Source: Micromonospora chokoriensis
GTDB taxonomy: Bacteria; Actinomycetota; Actinomycetes; Mycobacteriales; Micromonosporaceae
Direction of reading: 5' to 3'
Assembly (NCBI RefSeq): GCF_900091505.1
Contig: NZ_LT607409.1
Coordinates: 2,852,001 to 2,916,000 of the forward strand
DNA: 64,000 bases
The notes beneath the pieces are model-generated. The model saw nothing but the letters and a program-made list of their open reading frames with translations. It did not search any database and was not told the origin of the DNA. The number at the start of each line of letters is the position of its first letter. The stretch's first letter is position 1. The position numbers were made by a program, and so were the translations under genes. Below are positions 42,467 through 51,193 of this stretch, piece after piece.

Positions 42467-45400
42467 GTGCTGGTCATCCACGGGCTGTGGTCGCCCGGCG
42501 ACGGCCCGACCGGCGGCCTCGCCGTCTGGGCCGAGGACAGTGCCGCGCCACCCGCGCCAACCCGCCCCGGCCGGCCGCCCCGGGAACGCCCACACCCCTT
42601 CGCCGCCGGGCACGCCGACCTGGTCGCCGTCCTCGCCGATGCCGCCGAGCCGGCCCACCCCGGCACCGCGCTGCTCACCCTGCCCACCCGGGCGGGCGCG
42701 CCGACCGACTCACCCGAGCTGATCCGGACCGACGTCGCACCCCCGGCCCGCAGCCGACTCACGCTGGCCAGGTGGCGCGTTCCCGCCCTGGTGTACGCCC
42801 CGGACGACGCGCTGTCGCTGCTCCGCGCCCTGGACGACCTCCCGGCGGTGCCCGGGGCCACAATGCGTCACCTCGCCGAACTGGCCGACTTCGCCGCCGA
42901 CCTGGTGACCCGTGGCCGCGTCCTGCCCGGCGTCAGCCCGGCGGCGGGGAGTGCCACAGCGGGCAGCACCACGGCGGGGAGTGCCACAGCGGGCAGCACC
43001 ACGGCGGGTAGCGCTACGGCGGGCAGCACCACGGCGGGTAGCGCTGCGGCGGGCAGCACCACGGCGGGTAGCGCCACGGGGGCAAGGGCTTCGTCGCGCG
43101 CTGCTGCGCGGGTATCGGCGCGGGCGGTCTGGCGGCCGCTTCTGACCGGCACCGACGCGGCTTGGGCGCGATCGTTGGCGCTGGCCCTACCGCCGGCCGC
43201 CCGGGCCGCCGTCGTGCGGCCCGATGTCGCTGCCGCCCCGCCGCCGCCTTCCGTACCCACTCTGCCCACCACCCCGACCACCGCGAGCCCGACTGCCACG
43301 GGCCCCGCCACCACGAACCCCGCCACCGCGACCACCGCGAGCCCCGCTGCCGCGAGCCCCGCCACCTTGAACCCGGCTGCCGCGAGCCCGGCCACCGTGA
43401 GCCCGGCTGCCGCGAGCCCGGCCACCGTGAGCCCCGCCACCTCGAGCCCGGCTGCCGCGAGCCCGGCCACCGTGAGCCCCGCCACCTTGAACCCGGCTGC
43501 CGCGAGCCCGGCCACCGTCGACCTGCCCGGCGCTGCCGTGGTGGTCGGTGGTGCGGGCGAGGGCGAGCTGACCGCCGCCGAGGTGGTGGCGGATGCGCTC
43601 GACGCGCTGACCGACGCCGCCGCGCGGGCCGCTCTGGCGACCACCACCCTGGCCCGAGGGCTGCGACCGGGTGGCCCGGCACCGGCCTGGTTGGCGGCGC
43701 TCGCCGGCCCGCAGCGGGACTTCACCGTCGATCCCACGGCGTTGGCCACCCTGCGCGACGAGCTGGACGTCTGGCAGCGGGATGCTGCCGGCGGGCCGGT
43801 CCGGGCCAGCTTCCGGCTGGTGGAGCCAGCTTCGGACGAGGTCACCGAGCCGATCCTGGCCACCCGCCCGGCACCGGACGACGTCGTGCCGGCGTCGGTC
43901 GAGTCGTCCGTCGGTGGGCGTTGGCGGTTGGAGTTCGGCCTGCAGGCGGCCGACGAGCCCGGCCTGTACGTCGACGCCGGGCAGGTGTGGCGGGCGCCGC
44001 AGACGCTCGGCGGCCTGACCGGGCGTACGGGCAGCCCGCAGGAGACACTGCTCGCCGAGTTGGGGCGGGCCAGTCGGCTCTGGCCGGACCTGGATGCCGC
44101 GCTGCGTACCGCCGCTCCGGAGGTGATGGAGCTCGACGTCGAGGGGGCGCACCGTTTCCTCAGCGAGGGCGCTCCGGTGCTGCACGCGGCCGGGTTCGGG
44201 GTGCTGCTGCCCTCCTGGTGGCAGCGCCCGTCGGCCCGGCTCGGCGCCCGGCTACGCGCCCGCAGCCGTACCGCGCCCGGCACGGTCAGTGGCACCGAGG
44301 CGGGTGTCGGTCTGGACGCCCTGGTGGACTACCGCTGGGAGGTCGCACTGGGCGACCAGCCGCTGTCCGCCGAGGAGTTGGCGGCGCTGGCCGAGATGAA
44401 GACCCCGCTGGTGCGGCTGCGCGGCCGGTGGGTGGAGCTGGACCCGGGACGGCTCGCCGCCGGTCTGCGTCTGCTCCGCTCGACCGGTGAGTTGAGCGTC
44501 GCCGACCTGCTCCGCCTCGGCCTGGAGGACGGTGCGGCCACCGGTGCGCTACCGGTGTTGGAGGTGACCGCCGACGGGGCGCTGGGCGACCTGCTCGCCG
44601 GCGCGGTGGAGCGTCGGCTCACCCCGCTGGAGCCGCCGCCGAGTTTCCAGGGGACGCTGCGGCCGTACCAGCAGCGGGGGTTGGCGTGGTTGGCGTTCCT
44701 GCGCTCGCTCGGGCTGGGTGGTGTGCTCGCCGACGACATGGGTCTGGGCAAGACGGTGCAACTGCTGGCGTTGCTCGCCGGGGACCCGCCGGACGCCGGC
44801 CCCACCCTGCTGGTCTGTCCGATGTCGCTGGTCGGCAACTGGCAGCGGGAGGCGGCCCGGTTCACGCCGACGTTGCGGGTGCACGTACACCATGGGGCGG
44901 AGCGGGCGCGGGGGGCGGAGTTCACCGCGGCCGCGCACGGCGCGGACCTGGTCCTCACCACCTACTCGGTGGCGGCGCGTGACGCCGTCGATCTGGCCGG
45001 AATCGACTGGCACCGGGTGGTGGTGGACGAGGCGCAGGCGATCAAGAACGCGTCGACCCGGCAGGCCGAGGCGGTCCGTGCGTTGCCGGCCCGGCAGCGG
45101 GTGGCGGTGACCGGCACGCCGGTGGAGAACCGGCTCGCGGACCTCTGGTCGATCATGCAGTTCGCCAACCCGGGCCTGCTCGGGCCGGCGGCGACGTTCC
45201 GCAAGAGGTTCGCCGAGCCGATCGAGCGCAACGGTGACGCCGAGGCCGCCGAGCGGCTGCGCCGGATCACCGGCCCGTTCGTGTTGCGCCGGCTCAAGAC
45301 CGACTCGTCGATCATCTCGGACCTGCCGGAGAAGTTGGAGATGGAGGTGCTCTGCAACCTCACCGCCGAGCAGGCGGCGCTCTACCGGGTGGTGGTCGAC

Positions 45401-46075
45401 GACATGCTCGCCCGGATCGAGACCAGCGACGGCATCGAGCGGCGCGGGCTGGTGCTGGCCACCATGACCCGGCTCAAGCAGGTCTGCAACCACCCCGCCC
45501 AGTTGCTGCGCGACGGGTCGGCGTTGGAGGGTCGTTCCGGCAAGCTGGCCCGGCTGACCGAGATCCTGGAGGAGGTGCTGGCGGCGGGGGAGCGGGCACT
45601 GCTGTTCACGCAGTACGCCGAGTTCGGCGCGATGCTGCGCGGTCACCTGTCGGCGCGGTTCGGTCGGGAGGTGCTGTTCCTGCACGGCGGGCTCGGGAAG
45701 GCCGAGCGGGACGCCATGGTGCAGCGTTTCCAGTCGGCGGACGGCCCGTCGCTGTTCGTCCTCTCGCTGAAGGCCGGTGGCACCGGCCTCACCCTGACCG
45801 CGGCGAACCACGTGGTGCACGTCGACCGGTGGTGGAACCCGGCGGTGGAGGACCAGGCCACCGACCGGGCGTTCCGGATCGGGCAGCGCCGTCGGGTGCA
45901 GGTCCGCAAGTTCGTCTGCGCCGGCACCGTGGAGGAGAAGGTCGCCGCGATGATCAACGACAAGCGTGCCCTCGCCGAGCGGGTCGTGGGCACGGGTGAG
46001 CAGTGGATCACCGAGCTGTCCACCGGCCAGTTGCGCGAGCTGTTCGCCCTGGAGGCCGGGGCGGTGGTGGAGTGA
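42467..46075 (+). CDS. SNF2-family ATPase/helicase (HepA-like) with internal repeat expansions
   Basis: A 1202-residue SWI2/SNF2 ATPase. The N-terminal 500 residues include an actinobacterial SNF2-associated region and two simple repeats: AGSTT/AGSAT pentads at residues about 160-204 and Ala/Ser/Pro/Thr tracts (AAASPATVSP) at about 292-351. The ATPase core starts near residue 725: YQQRGLAWLAFLRSLGLGG, Walker A DDMGLGKTVQ, Walker B DEAQAIKN near 865, and the C-terminal lobe with LLFTQYAEFGAML and NPAVEDQATDRAFRIGQ. RapA/HepA relatives recycle RNA polymerase or remodel DNA-bound complexes. GTG 42467 is supported by GAGGGGGAG. It overlaps the SWIM gene. Confidence 0.92.
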   Translation: MLVIHGLWSPGDGPTGGLAVWAEDSAAPPAPTRPGRPPRERPHPFAAGHADLVAVLADAAEPAHPGTALLTLPTRAGAPTDSPELIRTDVAPPARSRLTLARWRVPALVYAPDDALSLLRALDDLPAVPGATMRHLAELADFAADLVTRGRVLPGVSPAAGSATAGSTTAGSATAGSTTAGSATAGSTTAGSAAAGSTTAGSATGARASSRAAARVSARAVWRPLLTGTDAAWARSLALALPPAARAAVVRPDVAAAPPPPSVPTLPTTPTTASPTATGPATTNPATATTASPAAASPATLNPAAASPATVSPAAASPATVSPATSSPAAASPATVSPATLNPAAASPATVDLPGAAVVVGGAGEGELTAAEVVADALDALTDAAARAALATTTLARGLRPGGPAPAWLAALAGPQRDFTVDPTALATLRDELDVWQRDAAGGPVRASFRLVEPASDEVTEPILATRPAPDDVVPASVESSVGGRWRLEFGLQAADEPGLYVDAGQVWRAPQTLGGLTGRTGSPQETLLAELGRASRLWPDLDAALRTAAPEVMELDVEGAHRFLSEGAPVLHAAGFGVLLPSWWQRPSARLGARLRARSRTAPGTVSGTEAGVGLDALVDYRWEVALGDQPLSAEELAALAEMKTPLVRLRGRWVELDPGRLAAGLRLLRSTGELSVADLLRLGLEDGAATGALPVLEVTADGALGDLLAGAVERRLTPLEPPPSFQGTLRPYQQRGLAWLAFLRSLGLGGVLADDMGLGKTVQLLALLAGDPPDAGPTLLVCPMSLVGNWQREAARFTPTLRVHVHHGAERARGAEFTAAAHGADLVLTTYSVAARDAVDLAGIDWHRVVVDEAQAIKNASTRQAEAVRALPARQRVAVTGTPVENRLADLWSIMQFANPGLLGPAATFRKRFAEPIERNGDAEAAERLRRITGPFVLRRLKTDSSIISDLPEKLEMEVLCNLTAEQAALYRVVVDDMLARIETSDGIERRGLVLATMTRLKQVCNHPAQLLRDGSALEGRSGKLARLTEILEEVLAAGERALLFTQYAEFGAMLRGHLSARFGREVLFLHGGLGKAERDAMVQRFQSADGPSLFVLSLKAGGTGLTLTAANHVVHVDRWWNPAVEDQATDRAFRIGQRRRVQVRKFVCAGTVEEKVAAMINDKRALAERVVGTGEQWITELSTGQLRELFALEAGAVVE
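42944..43078 (+). repeat. Coding minisatellite, nine 15 bp units in the SNF2 gene
   Basis: Nine 15 bp units alternating GCGGGGAGTGCCACA and GCGGGCAGCACCACG encode alternating AGSAT and AGSTT pentads. The number of units keeps the reading frame. Confidence 0.9.
43340..43520 (+). repeat. Coding Ala/Ser/Pro/Thr repeat tract in the SNF2 gene
   Basis: Repeated copies, about 30 bp long, of GCTGCCGCGAGCCCGGCCACCG variants encode AAASPATVSP and AAASPATLNP peptides. The tract is probably a flexible linker; boundaries are approximate. Confidence 0.85.
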
Positions 46076-46983
46076 GCGAGCCCCGCGTCACCGATCGGTT
46101 CGCCGACTACGGGCGCCCCCGCCGGGTCGACGGGGGTCTGCGGGCGCGTAGCGCCCGGGGCGCCATCGGGCGTTCCTGGTGGTCCCGGCGGTTCCTGGAG
46201 GTGCTGGAGTCGTTCGCGCTGGGCACCCGGTTGACCCGGGGCCGGTCGTACGCGCGCGCCGGCCAGGTGCTGACGCTCGACGTCGCACCCGGGCGGGTCA
46301 GCGCCGTGGTGCAGGGCTCCCGCCCGCAGCCGTACCAGGTGTCCATCGCGCTGCGACCGTTCCCGGACGCGCTCTGGTCCCGGATCGAGAAGGAGTTGGC
46401 CGGGCAGGCGTTCTTCAGCGCCCGGCTGCTCGCCGGGGACCTCCCCGACGAGCTGGAGGAGCTGTTCGCCGCCGCCGGTGCGCCGCTGTTCCCGGCCGGT
46501 GTGGACGAGCTGACCCAACGGTGCAACTGCCCCGACTTCGCGGTCCCGTGCAAGCACCTCGCGGCGACGTTCTACCTGCTGGCCGAGGCGTTCGACGCGG
46601 ATCCGTTCGAGTTGCTGCACTGGCGTGGCCGGTCCCGGGCGGAGCTGCTGGACGAGCTGCGCGCCCGACGGGTGACGGCCACCGGCGCGGTGGCGTCGCC
46701 CGAGCCGGTCGATCCACCGTCCATGCCGGACGGTGATCGGTCGACGGTGGCGCCGGTCGGCGCGGCCCGCGCGCTCGTCGGGCTGTCGACGACCCCGCTG
46801 CCGGAGGCGGCAGACCGGTTCTGGCTGCCGCCGGTGCCGTTGCCGGACCGGCCTCCTCGACTGGCGACCGGTCCCGACCTGCTGCTCCGCCAGCTCGGCG
46901 CGCCGGCCCCCGCCATCGGTGGCCCCGGAATGCTCGAACGGCTGCGCCGCGCGTACCGGGCGTTCGGCCCGGACGACCGGTGA
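46072..46983 (+). CDS. SWIM zinc-finger protein, partner of the SNF2 ATPase
   Basis: A 303-residue protein with a SWIM zinc finger: CNCPDFAVPCKHLAATFYLLAEAFDADPF near residue 145-175 contains the CxCx(n)CxH ligands. N-terminal text SWWSRRFLEVLESFALGTRLTRGRSYARAGQVL is typical of the SNF2-associated SWIM family. The C-terminal third is Pro/Ala-rich and less conserved. Its GTG overlaps the helicase stop codon (GTGA), which with known co-occurrence suggests a protein complex. Precise role unknown. Confidence 0.93.
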   Translation: MSEPRVTDRFADYGRPRRVDGGLRARSARGAIGRSWWSRRFLEVLESFALGTRLTRGRSYARAGQVLTLDVAPGRVSAVVQGSRPQPYQVSIALRPFPDALWSRIEKELAGQAFFSARLLAGDLPDELEELFAAAGAPLFPAGVDELTQRCNCPDFAVPCKHLAATFYLLAEAFDADPFELLHWRGRSRAELLDELRARRVTATGAVASPEPVDPPSMPDGDRSTVAPVGAARALVGLSTTPLPEAADRFWLPPVPLPDRPPRLATGPDLLLRQLGAPAPAIGGPGMLERLRRAYRAFGPDDR

Positions 46984-46987
46984 GCCG

Positions 46988-47245
46988 TCACGTCCAGCGG
47001 CGGCGGAACCGCCACATGATGGCGGCGTTGGCCACCAGCACCACCGCGCAGATCGCACCGGTCAGCCGACCGGCGAACACGGCTATCGCCGGCAGCGACG
47101 CCCACAGCACGATGGTCAACAACATCAGGTAGCGGCCCCTGCGGGCACGGACCCGGTGGTCCAGCCGCTTGAAGAATGCCGGGTCGCTCTCCCGGAGCTG
47201 ACGGGTGATCTGGTCGAACCTGCGCTGATCCTCTTTGCTGAGCAT
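46988..47245 (-). CDS. DUF3040 family membrane protein
   Basis: An 85-residue protein. The DUF3040 opening LSKEDQRRFDQITRQLRESDPAFFKRL is followed by two membrane helices (about 42-58 and 62-78). Family members are small actinobacterial membrane proteins of unknown function. Convergent with the SWIM gene, 4 bp apart, and divergent from the DUF1800 gene across a 466 bp region. Confidence 0.9.
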   Translation of the reverse strand: MLSKEDQRRFDQITRQLRESDPAFFKRLDHRVRARRGRYLMLLTIVLWASLPAIAVFAGRLTGAICAVVLVANAAIMWRFRRRWT

Positions 47246-47711
47246 GGCGCTGCCTTCCCCTCACGCGTTCAGCGGTTCGGCGGCATACCCGCTGCGGTGG
47301 TGGCTCACGCTCGCCTGCTCCCGCTACTTTTCCTCCTCGCGCGGGGCCGGTGGCATCGGGCGCGGCGACCATCGTGAGGCCACTTCATGTCCGGCTTACC
47401 TGAACCTTAAGTTTGCCTGTGGTGGTGAACGGCGCGGAACGTGTCGCGTACGGCGGGGAGGTCCGGTCCGTACCCGGCTGCCGCGCGTCCGCCCTGCTGG
47501 GAAGGTCTGTGCGCGTCCCCCACCCGGCGACTGCCCCGGACGCCGCTCTGAGCGCTGTCTTAAGTGCCCTCACGAGGGTGTTCAGCCCACCTTGAAGGGC
47601 CCGGAGGGCTTGGTTACTTTGCCGTAGCACCCCCCTCAGGCAACTGTCGCCGCACCTGCCGCACCTGCCCGGTCGCAGCTTCCGGCGCTCATCAGAAATC
47701 GGGATTGGTAC
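47246..47711. other. Long divergent intergenic region before the redox cluster
   Basis: This 466 bp stretch has no supported gene. It contains a promoter-like sequence (TTGAAG-17 bp-TACTTT at 47592-47620) about 90 bp before the DUF1800 start, and the DUF3040 promoter must lie at the left end. Confidence 0.55.
47592..47620 (+). promoter_or_regulatory. Candidate sigma-70 type promoter for the redox cluster
   Basis: TTGAAG and TACTTT are separated by exactly 17 bp, close to the actinobacterial housekeeping consensus. It faces the DUF1800 gene and is the only such match in this region. Inferred, not tested. Confidence 0.5.
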
Positions 47712-49802
47712 ATGGCCGACCAGAATGTGCCACCACGTCGACCGCGGGACGACCGCGGTTGGGACGGACGCCAGCACCACAACGCGGACGGCTACGGCGA
47801 CCCCAACGCGTCCGCGCCCTACGGGTACGACTCGCCCCACCCCTACCAGGGCGGCTACCCGGCGCAGGCCGACCCTCGCGAGCAGTACGGCGAGGGTTAC
47901 GCGTACGCCGGACAGCCGGCCCCCGGCCCGCGCGGGCCGCAGTGGGTCGGCCCGGAAGGGCTCGGTAGCCCGATGCCGGCGCGGCCCGGCACCGGACTAC
48001 CCACTCTGGACGACGACGAGTCGGGTCCCAAGGTCGGACGCCGCAAGGCGATGGTGGCCCTCGGTGGCACCGCCGCCGTCGTCGCCGGTGGCGCGGCGCT
48101 CGCCATGACCCCGCAGCTGCGCGGCATCTTCGGTGACGAGGTGGCCGGTGACGCCACCGGCAGCACGGTCACCGACGGCACCGCCGCGCGGCCCAGTGGC
48201 CAGCAGCCGAGCACGGTGCGCACCTACACCGAGCAGAACGAGAGCTACATGGGCTCCCGGGCCGGCGAGGCGCTGAAGAAGAACGCGCCGGCCGGCGGAC
48301 GGACCCTCTCCGGCCCGGCCGCCGCCGCCGCGGCGACCGAGGTGACCGTGAAGACGGTGCTCGCCAAGGACCCGATCCTGCACCTGGCCCGGCGGGCGAC
48401 CTTCGGCCCCACCCCCGAGCTGGTCGCCGACATCAAGAAGCAGGGCATCGACGCCTGGATCCGCGCCCAGTTGGACCCGGACAAGATCGCGCCGAGCAAG
48501 GCCGAGCTGAAGCTCGCCGAGCTGCCCACGCAGAAGCTCAGCGTGCAGCAGTTGCGCACCCAGCGGGACCAGCTCAACGAGCAGGGCGCCCAGCCGGAGC
48601 GGGAGATGATCGATGCCACCATCGCCCGGCAGATCTGGTCGAAGCGCCAGCTCTTCGAGGTGATGGTCGACTTCTGGAACGACTTCCTGCACGTCGCCGC
48701 GGAGTTCGACGGTGGCGAGGTCTACCGCAACTCGTTCGACCAGGACGTCGTGCGCAAGCACGCGCTGGGCAGCTACCCGGAGATGCTGATCGCCGCGAAC
48801 AAGCACCCCGCGCTGCTGATCTACCTGAACCAGAAGGACTCCCGCAAGGACGCGATCAACGAGAACCTCGCCCGGGAGAACCTCGAGCTCTACTCGGTCG
48901 GCGTCGACGGCGGCTACAAGGAGCCGGACGTCCGTCAGGCCGCCATGTTGCAGACCGGCCGTGGCATCGACAAGGACGGCAAGTACGTCTTCAAGCCGGA
49001 GCAGCACTACGTCGGCAAGGTGAAGATCCTCGGCTTCAGCCACCCGAACAACTCGTCGGACCCGAAGAAGGCCGACGCGGCGATCGACGCGTACATCACC
49101 CACATCGCGCTGCACCCGTCGACCGCGAAGTACGTGGCGCAGAGCCTGGCGACCCGATTCGTCTCGGACACCCCGCCGAAGTCCCTGGTGGACCGGCTGG
49201 CCAAGATCTACACCACCAACAACGGCCTGATCAAGCCGGTGCTGATGGCGATGTTCTGCTCCACCGAGTTCTGGGCCGCCGTGGGCCAGAAGGTACGCCG
49301 CCCAATGGAGTACCTGGCTGCCACGTACCGCACGCTGGGCGTCTCACCGGAGGCGTCGCCGAAGCACAACAACGGCGACAACAAGCGCACCCCGTACGCG
49401 CGGGGCCTGCGGCAGATCCAGGACAAGCTGCGCGAGCTGGGCCACTACCCGATGGGTCAGCCCACCCCGGACGGCTACCCGGACGTCTACGTCGCCTGGA
49501 CGTCGGCCGGCACCATGGTCAACGGCTGGAACGAGGCGGGCGAGATCCTCGCCGGCTACCGCACCGCCTTCACGTACACGGCACCGGAGAAGCTGGTCGC
49601 CAAGCCGCCGGCGACCGCCGGGGCGTACGTGGACGCGCTCTCCCAGCGGCTGGTGGGTCAGAAGCTGAGCACCCGGGAGAAGAACCTGATCCTCGGTGTG
49701 GCCGGCGTCGCCGCCACCGCCAAGGTCGACGCCACGTTCAACGGGGCCATCACCGCCGTCGCGCGGGCGATCCTCGCTTCCCCCCAGCACCACCTCCGGT
49801 GA
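47712..49802 (+). CDS. DUF1800 family exported protein
   Basis: A 696-residue protein. The first 110 residues are Gly/Pro/Tyr-rich and probably disordered, then a twin-arginine-type signal (VGRRKAMVALGGTAAVVAGGAALAMTP) suggests folded export by Tat, and the DUF1800 domain follows: HLARRATFGPTPELVADIKKQGIDAW near residue 220, ENLARENLELYSVGVDGGYKEPDVRQ near residue 385 and EILAGYRTAF near the end. DUF1800 genes commonly lie beside DUF1501 genes. Function unknown. First gene of a tight five-gene run; its stop overlaps a possible GTG start of the next. Confidence 0.9.
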   Translation: MADQNVPPRRPRDDRGWDGRQHHNADGYGDPNASAPYGYDSPHPYQGGYPAQADPREQYGEGYAYAGQPAPGPRGPQWVGPEGLGSPMPARPGTGLPTLDDDESGPKVGRRKAMVALGGTAAVVAGGAALAMTPQLRGIFGDEVAGDATGSTVTDGTAARPSGQQPSTVRTYTEQNESYMGSRAGEALKKNAPAGGRTLSGPAAAAAATEVTVKTVLAKDPILHLARRATFGPTPELVADIKKQGIDAWIRAQLDPDKIAPSKAELKLAELPTQKLSVQQLRTQRDQLNEQGAQPEREMIDATIARQIWSKRQLFEVMVDFWNDFLHVAAEFDGGEVYRNSFDQDVVRKHALGSYPEMLIAANKHPALLIYLNQKDSRKDAINENLARENLELYSVGVDGGYKEPDVRQAAMLQTGRGIDKDGKYVFKPEQHYVGKVKILGFSHPNNSSDPKKADAAIDAYITHIALHPSTAKYVAQSLATRFVSDTPPKSLVDRLAKIYTTNNGLIKPVLMAMFCSTEFWAAVGQKVRRPMEYLAATYRTLGVSPEASPKHNNGDNKRTPYARGLRQIQDKLRELGHYPMGQPTPDGYPDVYVAWTSAGTMVNGWNEAGEILAGYRTAFTYTAPEKLVAKPPATAGAYVDALSQRLVGQKLSTREKNLILGVAGVAATAKVDATFNGAITAVARAILASPQHHLR

Positions 49803-49810
49803 GGCACCCG

Positions 49811-51193
49811 ATGGAGAAGACTGTGTACAACTCTTTCCCCCTGCACCCCGAATGCCCCGACGTGCGGCGGCTGGCCGACAACCCGGCCGAGGCCCTGCTG
49901 CGCGCCGAGGCGGACATCGTGGCCGCCGAGAACGCCGCCGAGCTGGACCGCTACCGCACTCTGGAGAACCTGGAGGAGGCCCAGCAGGACGGTCGCGGCG
50001 TCACCCGCCGTACGTTCGTCGCCGGGGCCGCGGCCACCGCCACCGCCCTGGCCACCGCGCAGTTCGTCACCACGTCGGCGTCGTTCGCGGCGACCAAGAC
50101 CGGCACCCTGATCCACGTCTTCCTCTACGGCGGGCTGGACGGGCTGAGCCTGGTCGCGCCGAACAACGACCCGGTGCTCAGCAAGGCCCGCCCCGACCTG
50201 CTGCTCGGCAACGACTCGCTGGCCCTGGACCGCGGCTTCAAGCTGACCAGTGCGTTCAAGCCGCTGGAGAAGTGGCTCACCGCCGGTCAGCTCGGCTTCA
50301 TCCCGGGTGTCTCCGACGAGCGGCTGTCGCGCAGCCACTTCCAGGCCGCGGACGCCTGCAACCTGGGCGGTCTGCCGAACGAGACCGGCGGCCGGGGCTG
50401 GCTGGACGGTCTGGTCGACCACCTGGGCAAGGGCACCGCGTTCCGCAGCGTCGGCATCGGCAGCACGCTGCCCCGCTCGCTGGTCGGCAACAACGGCGCG
50501 TTGTCGCTGAACAACGTCGGATCGTTGCGGCTCAACGGCGACGAGAAGTACCGGGCGGCCACCGAGAAGGCCATCAAGGGGCTCTTCACCGGGATCAACC
50601 ACCCGGTCGAGGAGGCCGTGCAGGAGGGCATGGGCGCGCTGGCCACCGCCCAGCAGCTCGCCGCCAAGCCGTACCAGGCCGTCGAGGGCGTCACGTACGA
50701 GGGCGTCGGCAACGCGTTCAAGCAGCTCGCCCAGCTGATCAAGGGCGGCGCCAACGTCCGGGTCGCCACCGTCGGCATGGGTGGCTACGACACCCACGAG
50801 AACCAGGGCACCGCCGCGGGCGGTCAACTGCACCGCCGGTTGAACGAGCTGGCCAAGGCCATGGCGGCCTTCTTCACCGACCTCGGTCCGCAGGCCGCCG
50901 ACGTGACGATCATGGTGTCCAGCGAGTTCGGCCGCCGGGTCGGCTCCAACACCGGCGGCACCGACCACGGGCACGGTGGCGTGGTCACGGTGCTCTCCGG
51001 CAAGAAGCTGGCCGGCTCCCTGCTGGGCACCTGGAACGGGCTGGACAAGCTGGACTCCGGTGACGTGCCGGAGTACAACAACATGTTCAACGTGTACGGC
51101 GCGGTGGCGCAGGGCCGGTTCGGGCTCACCAACGCCGAGGTCCAGAAGGTCTTCCCCCGCCAGAAGTACGCCCCGATGAAGCTGTACGCGTGA
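49811..51193 (+). CDS. DUF1501 family Tat-exported protein
   Basis: A 460-residue protein of the DUF1501 family (sulfatase-like fold). A Tat signal is seen near residue 65 (GVTRRTFVAGAAATATALATAQF), then TLIHVFLYGGLDGLSLVAPNNDP, LSRSHFQAADACNL, GGYDTHENQG and VMVSSEFGRRVGSNTGGTDHGHGG, with the Asp/His residues expected of alkaline-phosphatase-like proteins; actual activity is unknown. The 60 residues before the signal are acidic and helical. ATG 49811 is chosen; GTG 49799 would overlap the previous stop. Part of the redox cluster. Confidence 0.9.
   Translation: MEKTVYNSFPLHPECPDVRRLADNPAEALLRAEADIVAAENAAELDRYRTLENLEEAQQDGRGVTRRTFVAGAAATATALATAQFVTTSASFAATKTGTLIHVFLYGGLDGLSLVAPNNDPVLSKARPDLLLGNDSLALDRGFKLTSAFKPLEKWLTAGQLGFIPGVSDERLSRSHFQAADACNLGGLPNETGGRGWLDGLVDHLGKGTAFRSVGIGSTLPRSLVGNNGALSLNNVGSLRLNGDEKYRAATEKAIKGLFTGINHPVEEAVQEGMGALATAQQLAAKPYQAVEGVTYEGVGNAFKQLAQLIKGGANVRVATVGMGGYDTHENQGTAAGGQLHRRLNELAKAMAAFFTDLGPQAADVTIMVSSEFGRRVGSNTGGTDHGHGGVVTVLSGKKLAGSLLGTWNGLDKLDSGDVPEYNNMFNVYGAVAQGRFGLTNAEVQKVFPRQKYAPMKLYA

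Noticed and set aside
44549..45820. Open frame opposite the SNF2 ATPase core
   Set aside because: The plus strand carries the conserved helicase motifs here; the opposite frame has only shadow composition.
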